Part shown: positions 35,730 to 44,982 of the stretch, in pieces
Layout: the number at the start of each line of letters is the position of its first letter
Numbering within the stretch: position 1 is the first letter of the stretch
Assembly (NCBI RefSeq): GCF_009728935.1
Contig: NZ_CP034235.1
Location: forward strand, 2,642,001-2,706,000
Length of the DNA stretch: 64,000 nucleotides
Reading direction: 5' to 3'
From: Paenibacillus psychroresistens
Lineage (GTDB): Bacteria; Bacillota; Bacilli; Paenibacillales; NBRC-103111
Made by a program: the position numbers and the translations under genes
The notes under the pieces: model-generated
What the model saw: only the letters and a program-made list of their open reading frames with translations
Databases searched by the model: none
What the model was told of the DNA's origin: nothing

Positions 35730-37616
35730 ATGTCAAAAAAAATGAAGCTCAAAGGACTATATTTTATAGTAGGTTTATGCATTCTGTTAGGCGGGTTAGG
35801 TTACTTTTTAATCGATAATTCCAGTACAGCAACTAATGCTCCCATTGAAACCGAAGCAGCCACTCCAGCTCCAACTATGATTTCAGCCACTCCTACCCTA
35901 TCTCCAACTCCAGCAACTCCGACACCTTTACCAACCACAATCTCCAATATTTCAGTAAAAACATCAAAAACTCAGCAGTATGGAAAATATGAGCTGGGGT
36001 TTGATTTAAGCACCACCTATACGAATCCTTTTGATCCGGAAGAGGTAAATGTGGAGGCTGCAATTACAACACCATCGGGGCAAACAGAGATAATGCCAGG
36101 GTTTTTCAATTCGAAAGCTACAGCGAAATGGGCGGTTCGTTATTCTCCTATGGAACTCGGCAAGTATAGCGTAATTTTAAAAGTTACAGATAACGGTGGA
36201 ACTATCCAATCTACAAGCCAATCATTCACAGTTGAACCACCAACAGATCCTTTAAACCGCGGTTTCATGACAACCAAAGGCAACAGGTTTTCTGACAGCT
36301 ACGGAGCGCAATTAACCTTGCTTGGCAGTAATTATGCATGGAGTAAGCCGGAGGAAATTCTTAAATCGATGCCTGAATACAAAGCCGCCAAGATGAACAT
36401 CATGCGAGTTTGGTTCAATGTTTGGTGGGGAAATTATGCGCCTGAGTGGGGACCGATTACAACTAAGCAGAATGATATCGAGATGGTTTATGAGGGTGTC
36501 GGCAAATACCAGCAGGACAATATGGAACGTTTTGATAAGCTGATGGAGACGGCTGAAGCCAATGACGTTTATATCATGCTGACAATGAACAGCTTTGGTG
36601 ATTTCTACTACGACTGGCCGCAAAATGCCTATAACAAAGCTAATGGGGGTCCTGCTAGCTGGATTGAGAATAACACCGACTTCTGGACAGATCCTACAGC
36701 TATCGCCTATCAGAAAAAGCTTTTGCGTTATGTTTTTGCGCGTTGGGGATATAGCAGGAGCTTAGGTATTCTGGAGTATTGGAATGAATCGGATAATCGA
36801 GTTGATGTAGGCGAAGATCCAGCTGTTAGAACAGCTTGGCATGAAACGCTGGATACTTATTGGAAAAGCTTAGATTTCTATCATAGGCCAACCACAACGA
36901 GCTTCGCTTGGCGTGACCACATAGAATTTAACAAAGTTACGTGGGAAAAGCTGACTACTCTTGATGCGGTCAATATTCATTATTATTTAAATGAAGATAA
37001 TGCTGCAGATACTTGGGAAGCTGAATTAAAACGTATGCTCCAAGCTTATGGGAATCGTCCCGCATTTATTGGCGAATCCGGTCGCACGCCATCTGATAAT
37101 TCATCAGATCCCATGACGATTAATTACTATCACGACAGCCTTTGGGTTCCTTTATTCCGAGCTGGCGCAGCAGGGGCAAATCTTCCATGGATCATGGATG
37201 AAGGCTATGAAGGTCAAAGCGGATTTAACGTGCCGGTAGAAATTAAAGCCTTTTACACAACGTTAGCCAATTTTATTCAGCCTGAGGAAAAGCTATTAAT
37301 TGATATGCCTTTCATTGACTATGGTATGCAGGAGCAGAGTATTAAAGCGGGCGCTTACCAAAGCAAAGATCGCGTACTGCTTTGGCTTAACGATACCCTT
37401 GCCCCTTTTAAAGAAACGGATCCAAGATCAGTAAGCAATTTAACAATCGCTATTCCCAATCTATCAACTGCAGCCTATAACATCGAATATTACGACACAT
37501 TGACAGGAGCAAAGCTCAAAACTACTCATGCAAGCACAAAAAATGGAATACTAACATTAAAAAACATCCCTTCGTTTAAAAGAGACATAGCGGTCAAAGT
37601 ATATTTAAGTAAATAA
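35730..37616 (+). CDS. Membrane-anchored DUF5060/GH5-like glycoside hydrolase
   Basis: A 628-aa paralogue of the catalytic half of the enzyme at 31072. An N-terminal membrane segment (about 8-28) without clear cleavage site suggests a signal anchor, followed by a Thr/Pro-rich stalk (45-75), a DUF5060-type domain (about 78-175) and the barrel (185-625). E353 (EYWNESDN) and E449 (FIGESGRT) are in the catalytic places. It has no FN3 or binding modules, so it likely works at the cell surface on products of the secreted enzyme. ATG 35730 follows GAGGGGAG by 6 bases. The importer genes at 37738 follow. Confidence 0.82.
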   Translation: MSKKMKLKGLYFIVGLCILLGGLGYFLIDNSSTATNAPIETEAATPAPTMISATPTLSPTPATPTPLPTTISNISVKTSKTQQYGKYELGFDLSTTYTNPFDPEEVNVEAAITTPSGQTEIMPGFFNSKATAKWAVRYSPMELGKYSVILKVTDNGGTIQSTSQSFTVEPPTDPLNRGFMTTKGNRFSDSYGAQLTLLGSNYAWSKPEEILKSMPEYKAAKMNIMRVWFNVWWGNYAPEWGPITTKQNDIEMVYEGVGKYQQDNMERFDKLMETAEANDVYIMLTMNSFGDFYYDWPQNAYNKANGGPASWIENNTDFWTDPTAIAYQKKLLRYVFARWGYSRSLGILEYWNESDNRVDVGEDPAVRTAWHETLDTYWKSLDFYHRPTTTSFAWRDHIEFNKVTWEKLTTLDAVNIHYYLNEDNAADTWEAELKRMLQAYGNRPAFIGESGRTPSDNSSDPMTINYYHDSLWVPLFRAGAAGANLPWIMDEGYEGQSGFNVPVEIKAFYTTLANFIQPEEKLLIDMPFIDYGMQEQSIKAGAYQSKDRVLLWLNDTLAPFKETDPRSVSNLTIAIPNLSTAAYNIEYYDTLTGAKLKTTHASTKNGILTLKNIPSFKRDIAVKVYLSK

Positions 37617-37737
37617 AAATAGTCTACTTTCTAAGGTATTAAGCTTAAGTTTGTCATGTTGTTGATCATTCGCCTAGCCTTCATAATAAGGTTATGCAAG
37701 AGCGACAGCATGAGAAATATAGCAGAAGGGAGACCTT

Positions 37738-38700
37738 ATGGATAAAGTAATTGGCAGCTTTGAACCACCGATACAACGATTAGCCAGCAAGCCAACTTTT
37801 GCAAAAAAACTTTGGACTCAAAGAAATTTGCTGATCATGACCGTTCCATTTATTATCTGGGTTTTCATTTTTGCTTACGGTCCTCTGTGGGGTTGGATTA
37901 TGGCCTTCCAGAAATATAGACTGGGATTCGGGATATGGAAAAGTCCTTGGGTCGGTTTGGAAAACTTCAAAACATTATTCCAAGATACAGATTTCTATCA
38001 TGTGCTTCGCAATACCTTGGCCATGTCTGTAATGAATTTATTTGCAGGGTTCATAGGCGCCATTGTTCTTGCCTTACTTTTGAATGAAGTCAGCGGAAAG
38101 CTTTTCAAAAAAACAATCCAGACGATTACCTATGTTCCGCATTTTGTATCCTGGGTAGTAGTCGCCAATATTATTATCACTTTCTTATCTCCAGATAGCG
38201 GCTTGGTCAATAAATTCTTGATGAAGCTGGGAATCATACATGAACCGATTTATTTTATGGCAAATGAGAAAATCTTCTGGTATATTCAAACCGCTGCAAG
38301 CCTTTGGAAAGAGCTGGGCTGGAGTACGATTATATATCTAGCCGTTCTAGCCAGCTTGAATCCGGAGCATTACGAAGCCGCTGATGTAGATGGAGCGAGT
38401 CGATATCAGAAAATGTGGTATATCTCGATACCGGGCATTATGCCAACCGCAATCTTGCTGCTTATCCTCTCCCTAGGCTGGATTATTCAATCAGGCTTTG
38501 AAGCCCAGTTATTGTTAGGCAACTCAATGGTCATTGGCCGTTCTGAGGTATTGGATTTATATGCATTGCGTTATTCGACGGAAATCGGTGATTTCTCTTA
38601 TGGAGTAACCGTTAGCATGTTTAAATCTGTAGTTGCTATTCTGTTAGTCCTTTCAGTAAATTTAATTGCCAAAAAAGCAGGACAAGGTCGGCTATTCTAG
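37738..38700 (+). CDS. Carbohydrate ABC transporter permease, LplB-type
   Basis: A 320-aa permease with about six membrane helices and the inner-membrane EAA motif EAADVDGASRYQKMWYISIP, which docks the shared ATPase. It belongs to the LplB/YteP group of polysaccharide- or oligosaccharide-importer permeases common in Paenibacillus; no dedicated ATPase gene is nearby, as usual for systems served by an MsmX-type ATPase. GAAGGGAGA precedes the ATG. It is the first gene of a permease-permease-binding protein set. Confidence 0.93.
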   Translation: MDKVIGSFEPPIQRLASKPTFAKKLWTQRNLLIMTVPFIIWVFIFAYGPLWGWIMAFQKYRLGFGIWKSPWVGLENFKTLFQDTDFYHVLRNTLAMSVMNLFAGFIGAIVLALLLNEVSGKLFKKTIQTITYVPHFVSWVVVANIIITFLSPDSGLVNKFLMKLGIIHEPIYFMANEKIFWYIQTAASLWKELGWSTIIYLAVLASLNPEHYEAADVDGASRYQKMWYISIPGIMPTAILLLILSLGWIIQSGFEAQLLLGNSMVIGRSEVLDLYALRYSTEIGDFSYGVTVSMFKSVVAILLVLSVNLIAKKAGQGRLF

Positions 38701-38744
38701 CAGACGGCTAAACACTGAATTACAAGGGAAAGGAGCTGCTCATA

Positions 38745-39632
38745 CTGCGACATCGTACATTTGGTGATGTTATCTTCTCAAGTTCAAATTACATGATTTT
38801 AACAATACTTGGTTTTATGACATTCTTCCCGTTTATTCATCTACTTGCTGTTTCTTTCAATGATCCACTTGATATGATTGCAGGGGGCATAACCTTTTTT
38901 CCGAGAAAGTTTTCACTCTTCAATTATCATTATATTTTTAGTAATAAGGCTTTGTACTTAGCAACGGTTATTTCCATTCTGAGAACCTTAGTTGGGACAG
39001 GATTAGGCGTTTTATTTACAGCCATGATTGCTTATGCTTTAAGTCGAAGAGAATTTATGTTCCGTAAATCGTTCAATTTTATTTTCGTAATGACGCTGTA
39101 TGTTAATGGCGGGTTAATTCCAACCTATCTTTTAATAAAGAATCTCGGGCTGATGAATAGCTTCTGGGTGTATATCCTCCCCGTATTGATCAGTGCTTAT
39201 AACGTAATTATCATGCGGAGTTACTTTGAACAGCTGCCTGAAGCGATTGTAGAATCTGCTAAAATGGATGGAGCCAACGAGTTCCAAACCTTGTTTCGGA
39301 TTATTCTTCCTATTAGTATGCCGGTTGTAGCAACTATTACTTTATTTATCGGAGTGTTTCATTGGAATTCTTGGTTTGATAATTCGTTATATAATAGCAG
39401 AAGTCCACACTTAAACCTGCTGCAATATGAACTAAGTAAAATCCTGATGCAGTCTGTTACATCAGCAGCAAGCTCAGCTGAAGCACTTAATAATAACAAT
39501 GTTGCTCGCTTAAGTCCACAGTCGATCCGTGCAGCATTAACCATTATTGTGACGTTTCCAATCCTTCTGATTTATCCTTTTCTCCAAAAATATTTTGTAA
39601 AAGGGATAACACTTGCTGCAGTTAAAGAATAA
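38745..39632 (+). CDS. Carbohydrate ABC transporter permease, YtcP-type, probable CTG start
   Basis: The second importer permease, with about six helices, the family start FPFIHLLAVSFNDP, EAA motif VESAKMDGANEFQTLFRIILP and C-terminal YPFLQKYFVKGITLAAVKE. From the first ATG (38793) the protein is 279 aa and lacks the usual short cytoplasmic N-terminus. In-frame upstream codons give HRTFGDVIFSSSNY, which fits the family, and the only start-like codon behind a ribosome site (AAAGGAG) is CTG 38745, giving 295 aa. The CTG start is an inference; the gene identity is firm. Confidence 0.85.
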   Translation: MRHRTFGDVIFSSSNYMILTILGFMTFFPFIHLLAVSFNDPLDMIAGGITFFPRKFSLFNYHYIFSNKALYLATVISILRTLVGTGLGVLFTAMIAYALSRREFMFRKSFNFIFVMTLYVNGGLIPTYLLIKNLGLMNSFWVYILPVLISAYNVIIMRSYFEQLPEAIVESAKMDGANEFQTLFRIILPISMPVVATITLFIGVFHWNSWFDNSLYNSRSPHLNLLQYELSKILMQSVTSAASSAEALNNNNVARLSPQSIRAALTIIVTFPILLIYPFLQKYFVKGITLAAVKE

Positions 39633-39703
39633 AGCTTCTAGAATATCGAGCGGAGCTCAAGCTTCGTTGATATAAATATACTTTTATTATGAGAGGGTGT
39701 CAC

Positions 39704-41458
39704 ATGCAAACCACAAAAAAGGGTAAATGGTTAGGGTTAGTATTAAGCATTTCATTAGCATCAATTGCATTCGTAGGCTGCTCCAAAAGTACAGATGTAG
39801 AAACTAGTGCAGCACCAGGGGCGACCGTGGCAGCAACAACAGAAGCAACAACTGCAGCAACAACTGCAGCCAGTGCAGCTCCAGAAGTAAGTAAAGCTCC
39901 TGAGCTTACACCGATGACTTATTCAATTAACACTGGGGATAACAAATTAACCTGGGATAACCCGATCAGCAAAATATTAACAGAGAAAACAGGGATTACT
40001 CTTAAGTATGATTTAACAGCAGGCGACGAAAAACCAAGATGGGATATCTGGCTAGCCGCAGGCGATTATCCCGATATTGTGTCTTTAGATCCAGAGCATA
40101 TCAAAAAATATAAAGATGCAGGTGCCATTATCCCGCTTAATGAATTAATCGAACAATATGGACCTAACATCAAAGCTAAATTCGGCGAGTATTTCAATCT
40201 ACTCAAAGGTCCAGATGGCATAATTGATTCGATTTACAACGTGAATCTGAACAAAGAAGCTTCTGCCGATTCGACAGCTAATTTTATTGTGCAATATGAT
40301 GTGTTGAAAGAAGCCGGTTATCCGGTTATCAAAACCTTCGATCAGCTTTATACAATTATTAGCGATTATGTAAAGAAACATCCTAAAATTGATGGGAAAG
40401 ACACCATTGGGTTTACGGGAGCAATGAATGGATGGGTAAATAAAATCCAATTTAATAATCCGATTACTTTCTCAGCAGGTCGTCCAGACGAAGGAAATTT
40501 CCAAATCAATGACGGAAAAGTAACCTTCAATCCAGTTTCCGCCGATGCGAAAAATTATTATGGCTTTTTGAATAAATTATACACAAATGGATTGTATGAT
40601 AAAGAAGCTTTCTCGCTCGATGGGGATAATATGAAAGCCAAAATGGCACAAGGCCGTGTACTTGCTGCATTTGCACCAAATTGGTTGTTGGGAGATACAG
40701 AGAAGTCTTTAAGAGCAGCAGGCAAACCAGAACGCCAATACGCTAAGCTGCCGATCTATTCTTCGGAAACGATTGTGGATCATAACAATACGATTGTACC
40801 AACAGGTGCAGGTACAGGTCATTGGGCGATTACTAAAAATGCCAAGAATCCTGAGCGGATCATTCAGTTTATTGATTACCTCTTCTCTGATGAAGCTCAA
40901 ATATTGACGCATTGGGGTATCGAAGGCGTAGATTACAAAATAGTTGATGGGAAACGTACAGAAACACCTGAAAAAATCGCCAAAGTGATGACTGATCCGG
41001 ATTATTGGTATAAAGAAGGCTTGAAAAGTGAGGCTAGCGGTACAAGTTCAGGCTGGTTCTCCATTGGAAATGGTGCGAAGCTAGCAGATGGTGATTACGC
41101 TACTCCTGTTACCAATGAATCCGTACTTGCTAACTATGACCAAGCAACAAAGGACATTTTAGCTAAATATGGAAAAAAGGTTTGGGCCGAATTCCTGCCT
41201 CCGGTTGAAGTAGTGCCCGGATATCTGTGGCAGTTAACTCCGCCAGATTCGACCAAGGTTCCTAATCAGAAAATTGAGGCCCAGTGGTTCAAGGATCTTC
41301 CGAAAATAATAATGGCGAAAACCCAAGCTGATTTCGATAAGAATTGGAATTCAATGGTTGAAGCCATGGGCAAACAAGGATTGACTCAATATGAAGCAGA
41401 TATGACTAAGCTTTGGGCTGACTTTAATGCTAATTTTACAAAATCACTCGGCCAATAA
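39704..41458 (+). CDS. Extracellular solute-binding lipoprotein, LplA-type
   Basis: A 584-aa lipoprotein, long for binding proteins but typical of LplA-like ones. The lipobox ends FVGC at about residue 26, followed by a Thr/Ala-rich tether (about 35-60). Then come the two-lobe features: KYDLTAGDEKPRWDIWLAAGDYPDI and LIEQYGPNIKA, and late HWGIEGVDYKIVDGKR. It should bind an oligosaccharide for the two preceding permeases. ATG 39704 follows GAGGGTG by 5 bases; ATG 39689 lies upstream of that site. Confidence 0.93.
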   Translation: MQTTKKGKWLGLVLSISLASIAFVGCSKSTDVETSAAPGATVAATTEATTAATTAASAAPEVSKAPELTPMTYSINTGDNKLTWDNPISKILTEKTGITLKYDLTAGDEKPRWDIWLAAGDYPDIVSLDPEHIKKYKDAGAIIPLNELIEQYGPNIKAKFGEYFNLLKGPDGIIDSIYNVNLNKEASADSTANFIVQYDVLKEAGYPVIKTFDQLYTIISDYVKKHPKIDGKDTIGFTGAMNGWVNKIQFNNPITFSAGRPDEGNFQINDGKVTFNPVSADAKNYYGFLNKLYTNGLYDKEAFSLDGDNMKAKMAQGRVLAAFAPNWLLGDTEKSLRAAGKPERQYAKLPIYSSETIVDHNNTIVPTGAGTGHWAITKNAKNPERIIQFIDYLFSDEAQILTHWGIEGVDYKIVDGKRTETPEKIAKVMTDPDYWYKEGLKSEASGTSSGWFSIGNGAKLADGDYATPVTNESVLANYDQATKDILAKYGKKVWAEFLPPVEVVPGYLWQLTPPDSTKVPNQKIEAQWFKDLPKIIMAKTQADFDKNWNSMVEAMGKQGLTQYEADMTKLWADFNANFTKSLGQ

Positions 41459-41487
41459 TTTAGTAGTGAAATTTATATGAATCGAAT

Positions 41488-41525
41488 ACTCCTTATCCTC
41501 AGCTCTTGAGGGTAAGGAGTTTCAT
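41488..41525 (+). terminator. Hairpin after the binding protein gene
   Basis: ACTCCTTA-TCCTCA pairs with TGAGGG-TAAGGAGT around a five-base loop. The T run is weak (TTCATT), so it may act mainly as a 3' stabiliser of the importer mRNA. Confidence 0.6.
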
Positions 41526-41604
41526 TCCATTTAACAGGTAATTGTGCTATTTTGGCGAATATGAAAAGAGATCAATAGTTTTGAGGATATGAGGGATGTA
41601 CGGG

Positions 41605-42405
41605 ATGAAAATTAGAACAAAACTTATTCTAGCTAATCTACTAATTGTTCTATTTTTACTCGGCTCGCTTACTTATGTCTTGATTAAAAAAAGCAGTGAT
41701 ATTGTTTTAGATAATGTGATGGAAAATGCTCAATTGTCTTTATCTCAGGTTAGTGCAAATTTAGACAACAAATTACATTCCTATGAAAACATCGCGAACA
41801 CCATGTACTTAAACACCTCTTTGCAAATTATGCTGCAAACTCAATATAAGGATATGGAAGCAGCTTATGTGGATTATTTTGCTAGCTTCCAGCCTTATGA
41901 TTTAGCGATGCGAACAACACAGAATATAGCCCATATGAAAATATATACGGACAATCCCTCTTTTGTTTTTGCAAACTTTAGTTTAATCGATAATGATATT
42001 CTGAATAGTAATTGGTATAAAAAGGCAATGGAAAGCCAATTCGGCAATTATTGGACGGCTTCCTATGATAGTACATTTCCCACAGAGCGACTTTTTAGCT
42101 TTCGTCAGAGATTAAACAATTTCAATGTTAATTCTCCCCTAGTAGTCTCATTAGAAATAGATATCAGTGTATTGGATAGCCTGGTTACGGAAGAAAGCAA
42201 ACGTAAAAGAATTATTTTTGCCCATGCCGATGGAGCGGTTTTCATAGACAGCTCTAAGAATCAAAAGATAGCTAATATTGTTGAGCTGCCCTTTTATGAT
42301 GAACTGCAAGCCTCAGCAACGGGGAATATTGCTTATAAAGAAGGCAAGCAATCGTACAGAATCCTATTCCAGACCCTAAGTTCACGAAATGCTGTAAAGG
42401 GATGA
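41605..42405 (+). CDS. YesM-type sensor kinase, N-terminal half (split gene)
   Basis: A 266-aa protein with an N-terminal membrane segment (about 8-28) and an extracellular dCache-like sensor, ending with SYRILFQTLSS at a TGA. In intact YesM kinases that stretch continues with a GWKV-like strand and then the second membrane segment, exactly what the next frame encodes. The continuation is found in the -1 frame, overlapping by four bases (ATGA). One lost G after GGATG would explain it. ATG 41605 is preferred (GAGGG 9 bases upstream). On its own this half cannot signal. See the findings for the slippery heptamer at the break. Confidence 0.75.
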   Translation: MKIRTKLILANLLIVLFLLGSLTYVLIKKSSDIVLDNVMENAQLSLSQVSANLDNKLHSYENIANTMYLNTSLQIMLQTQYKDMEAAYVDYFASFQPYDLAMRTTQNIAHMKIYTDNPSFVFANFSLIDNDILNSNWYKKAMESQFGNYWTASYDSTFPTERLFSFRQRLNNFNVNSPLVVSLEIDISVLDSLVTEESKRKRIIFAHADGAVFIDSSKNQKIANIVELPFYDELQASATGNIAYKEGKQSYRILFQTLSSRNAVKG

Positions 42406-42421
42406 AGGTCATTACCTTCAT
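42396..42421 (+). other. Frame-break site: slippery heptamer and hairpin
   Basis: AAAGGGA (42396-42402) is in the X XXY YYZ phase of the upstream frame and is followed at once by its stop TGA. ATGAAGGT (42402-42409) and ACCTTCAT (42414-42421) form a perfect 8-bp hairpin holding the downstream ATG. The hairpin has no spacer from the heptamer, which is not ideal for programmed frameshifting. Confidence 0.4.
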
Positions 42422-43385
42422 GCCTCTAAATGATTTAATGCCAAAAGTCGAGCAATTGCAATCCTTGGCCATTCTATTATTTGTTATTGCTTGTTTGATT
42501 TCAGGTGCACTTATATTCACTTTTTCAATCGGTTTGACCAGTAGGTTTACAGAACTCAGCTCGAAGATGAAGCGGGTGCATAAGGATAATTTCCAGAGCT
42601 TTATTGAGGTGAAAGGCAAGGATGAGGTCGCGCAGCTTGGACAAATCTTTAATGTAATGGTTCAGCGTCTAGGCCAATTGGTCAATGATGTTTACCGCTC
42701 AGAGATTGATCAGAAGGAACAAGCTTTACGGACGAAAGAAGTGGAGTTATACGCTTTGCAAACACAGATTAATCCTCATTTTTTATTTAATATTCTGAAT
42801 ATGATCCGCGGTAAGCTGCTGATTGCAGGTGATCGCGAAAACGCTAATATTGTTGGATTGCTTGCGAAATCGTTTAGGATGATGCTGAAAACAGGCGGAC
42901 AATCCATCCAATTAGCGGAAGAGATTGAGTTTGTCGATATTTACCTGCGGCTGCAAACCTATCGGTATGTTGATAAATTTCAGTACTTAATTGAAATTCC
43001 GGATGAGCTTCAAGATATCAAAATTCCTAAGCTTTGCCTTCAGCCACTAGTGGAGAATGCTATAACTCACGGAATAGAGTTAAAGAAAACAAAATCGCAA
43101 ATTTTTATTCGTGGCGCAAGGGTTGGAAAAGAGATTCATATTATCGTAGAAGATGACGGTTTAGGGATTTCCACAGAGCGTTTTGTTGAAATTCAAGGCT
43201 GGTTGCAGGAAGAAGGAGCTATTACCAAGGATACACATATCGGCTTGAAGAATGTGCATCATCGCTTGAAATATTTGTTCGGTGATGCTTTTGGTTTGGT
43301 AGTCGAAAGTGTACTAGGTCAAGGCACCAAGATAACGATGATTATTCCAGATCCATCTATAACAGGAGGTGATGACCTTGTATGA
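42402..43385 (+). CDS. YesM-type sensor kinase, C-terminal half (split gene)
   Basis: A 327-aa frame holding the rest of the kinase: the last strand of the sensor (MKVITFMPLNDL), membrane segment (about 22-44), HAMP (45-100), the histidine motif NPHFLFN, N-box LQPLVENAITHG and G-box EDDGLGIS. Everything needed for phosphotransfer is present and undecayed, so the break is recent, an error, or tolerated through frameshifting or ATGA coupling. Joined, the two halves give about 593 aa, normal for YesM. The regulator starts 8 bases before its stop. Confidence 0.75.
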   Translation: MKVITFMPLNDLMPKVEQLQSLAILLFVIACLISGALIFTFSIGLTSRFTELSSKMKRVHKDNFQSFIEVKGKDEVAQLGQIFNVMVQRLGQLVNDVYRSEIDQKEQALRTKEVELYALQTQINPHFLFNILNMIRGKLLIAGDRENANIVGLLAKSFRMMLKTGGQSIQLAEEIEFVDIYLRLQTYRYVDKFQYLIEIPDELQDIKIPKLCLQPLVENAITHGIELKKTKSQIFIRGARVGKEIHIIVEDDGLGISTERFVEIQGWLQEEGAITKDTHIGLKNVHHRLKYLFGDAFGLVVESVLGQGTKITMIIPDPSITGGDDLV

Positions 43386-44949
43386 TGTTTTAATTGTAGA
43401 AGACGAACCCATTGCAAGAGAATCACTCAAGTATCTGATTGATTGGCAAGAATATGGTTTTGCGATTAAGGCTGAGGCCGAAGACGGTCAGCAAGCATTG
43501 GAAATGATGAAATCGCATTATTACGCTTTAGTTGTAACCGATATTCGGATGCCAACGATGAATGGTTTGGAATTTATTAAGGAGCTGCGTTTATTCTCAG
43601 ACGCTGCTGTCATTATTTTAAGCGGGTATGATGATTTTGAATATGCCAGACAAGGGATGAAAATGGGTGTTCAGGATTATTTATTAAAGCCTTTAGATGA
43701 AGAGGATCTTATTAATATATTGCAGAGATTACAGCAGGAAATCGCACAAAAGCATCGAAAGCACAGACAGCTTCATCTTGGGCTTACCGCTTTACGAGAT
43801 CAATTTCTTAAGAAGCTGGCTCATAATCAGATTAAAAAGAACGAATATTCAGATCAGCTAAAGCTGTTGGAAATGCACACGTCTTTTGAAAGTATTTGCT
43901 GTTTGCTGGTGGAGATGGACTTCTTTCATCCGTTAGATGCCAATTGGACGGGACAAGAAATTGAGCTAAAGCGTTTTGCTATTCGCAATATTATAGAGGA
44001 AATTTGTGGCCGATCTGGATATGTTTTTGAAGTATCTGAAGAGAGATATGGCATCGTATATATAGGAACGGATGATGAATTAGACGACGAGTTTATGATG
44101 GAATGGGCAGGGGAATTAGCAGAGGCTGTTCGATTGTATGCGAAGGAAACGGTCAGTATTGGATTGGGTCAGACTGTTTCACAAATTCAGGATGCTCATC
44201 AGTCCTTTCATTCCGCTGAAGCTGCTTTGGATGGGAAGTTCCTCATGGGTAACAACGCCGTTCTGAAAAGTATAACACCTATAATGAATAATATTGAGCA
44301 GAAGCAGCTGCTTAATCTGGAGGAAGAAGTGCTAGCTGCAATTAAAAGCTATCATCGCGAACATGTCTCGAAAGCGCTTTTACAGCTATGGGATGGGTTT
44401 AAAACAAAACAAGCGCCAGCGAATAAAGTGAAAACTACCGTCTTGGAGATTCTTGTCCAACTGATGCATTTGGTGAAGAATACGGGAGCTAATCATGCGG
44501 AATTATTCGATCATGAATTAGGTGATTATGAGCGTGTGATGAAAATAAAAACGCTGGAAGAGCTGTTTCAATTTATCGAACGGAAATGCTTTGCTGTCCT
44601 TGATTTATTGCATAAAACAAAGGACTTTCAACCGAATAAAATTATTGAAACTATGAAAAAAATTGTGCAGGAGCAATACCCGACGAATTTAAGCTTACGT
44701 GTAGTGGCTCAGCAGGTTTTTATGAATCCGGTTTATCTTGGCCAGTTGTTTAAAGCAAATGTTGATTGTTCTTTCAATGATTATTTATTGCAGGTACGGA
44801 TGGATAAAGCCAAGCATTTGCTAACTCATTCCGATAAAAAAGTTTATGAAATTGCCCAAGAGGTCGGCTTTGGCGAGCTCGATTGGTTCTATAAACGCTT
44901 CAAGCTATATACAGGCTTTAGTGCTAGCGAGTATAGAGCTTCTACGTAA
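43378..44949 (+). CDS. YesN/AraC-type response regulator
   Basis: A 523-aa DNA-binding regulator of full family length. The receiver (1-120) has E8/D9, phospho-acceptor D55 in VTDIRMPTMNG and the lysine in LLKPLDEED; a long middle region follows, and AraC-type helices occupy about 420-520, ending FYKRFKLYTGFSASEYR. The start is taken as TTG 43378, 8 bases after AGGAGG; ATG 43372 is only 2 bases from it. It overlaps the kinase by 8 bases and precedes the GH42 gene by 33, so it probably controls the importer and hydrolase genes. Confidence 0.92.
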   Translation: MYDVLIVEDEPIARESLKYLIDWQEYGFAIKAEAEDGQQALEMMKSHYYALVVTDIRMPTMNGLEFIKELRLFSDAAVIILSGYDDFEYARQGMKMGVQDYLLKPLDEEDLINILQRLQQEIAQKHRKHRQLHLGLTALRDQFLKKLAHNQIKKNEYSDQLKLLEMHTSFESICCLLVEMDFFHPLDANWTGQEIELKRFAIRNIIEEICGRSGYVFEVSEERYGIVYIGTDDELDDEFMMEWAGELAEAVRLYAKETVSIGLGQTVSQIQDAHQSFHSAEAALDGKFLMGNNAVLKSITPIMNNIEQKQLLNLEEEVLAAIKSYHREHVSKALLQLWDGFKTKQAPANKVKTTVLEILVQLMHLVKNTGANHAELFDHELGDYERVMKIKTLEELFQFIERKCFAVLDLLHKTKDFQPNKIIETMKKIVQEQYPTNLSLRVVAQQVFMNPVYLGQLFKANVDCSFNDYLLQVRMDKAKHLLTHSDKKVYEIAQEVGFGELDWFYKRFKLYTGFSASEYRAST

Positions 44950-44982
44950 AAAACTATAAACGGATAAGGAGAATTTAAAAAT

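Noticed and set aside
42396..42421. Confident call of programmed -1 frameshifting
   Set aside because: The heptamer phase fits, but the hairpin starts without the usual 5-9 base spacer and a one-base deletion explains the break just as well, so it is kept only as a hypothesis.
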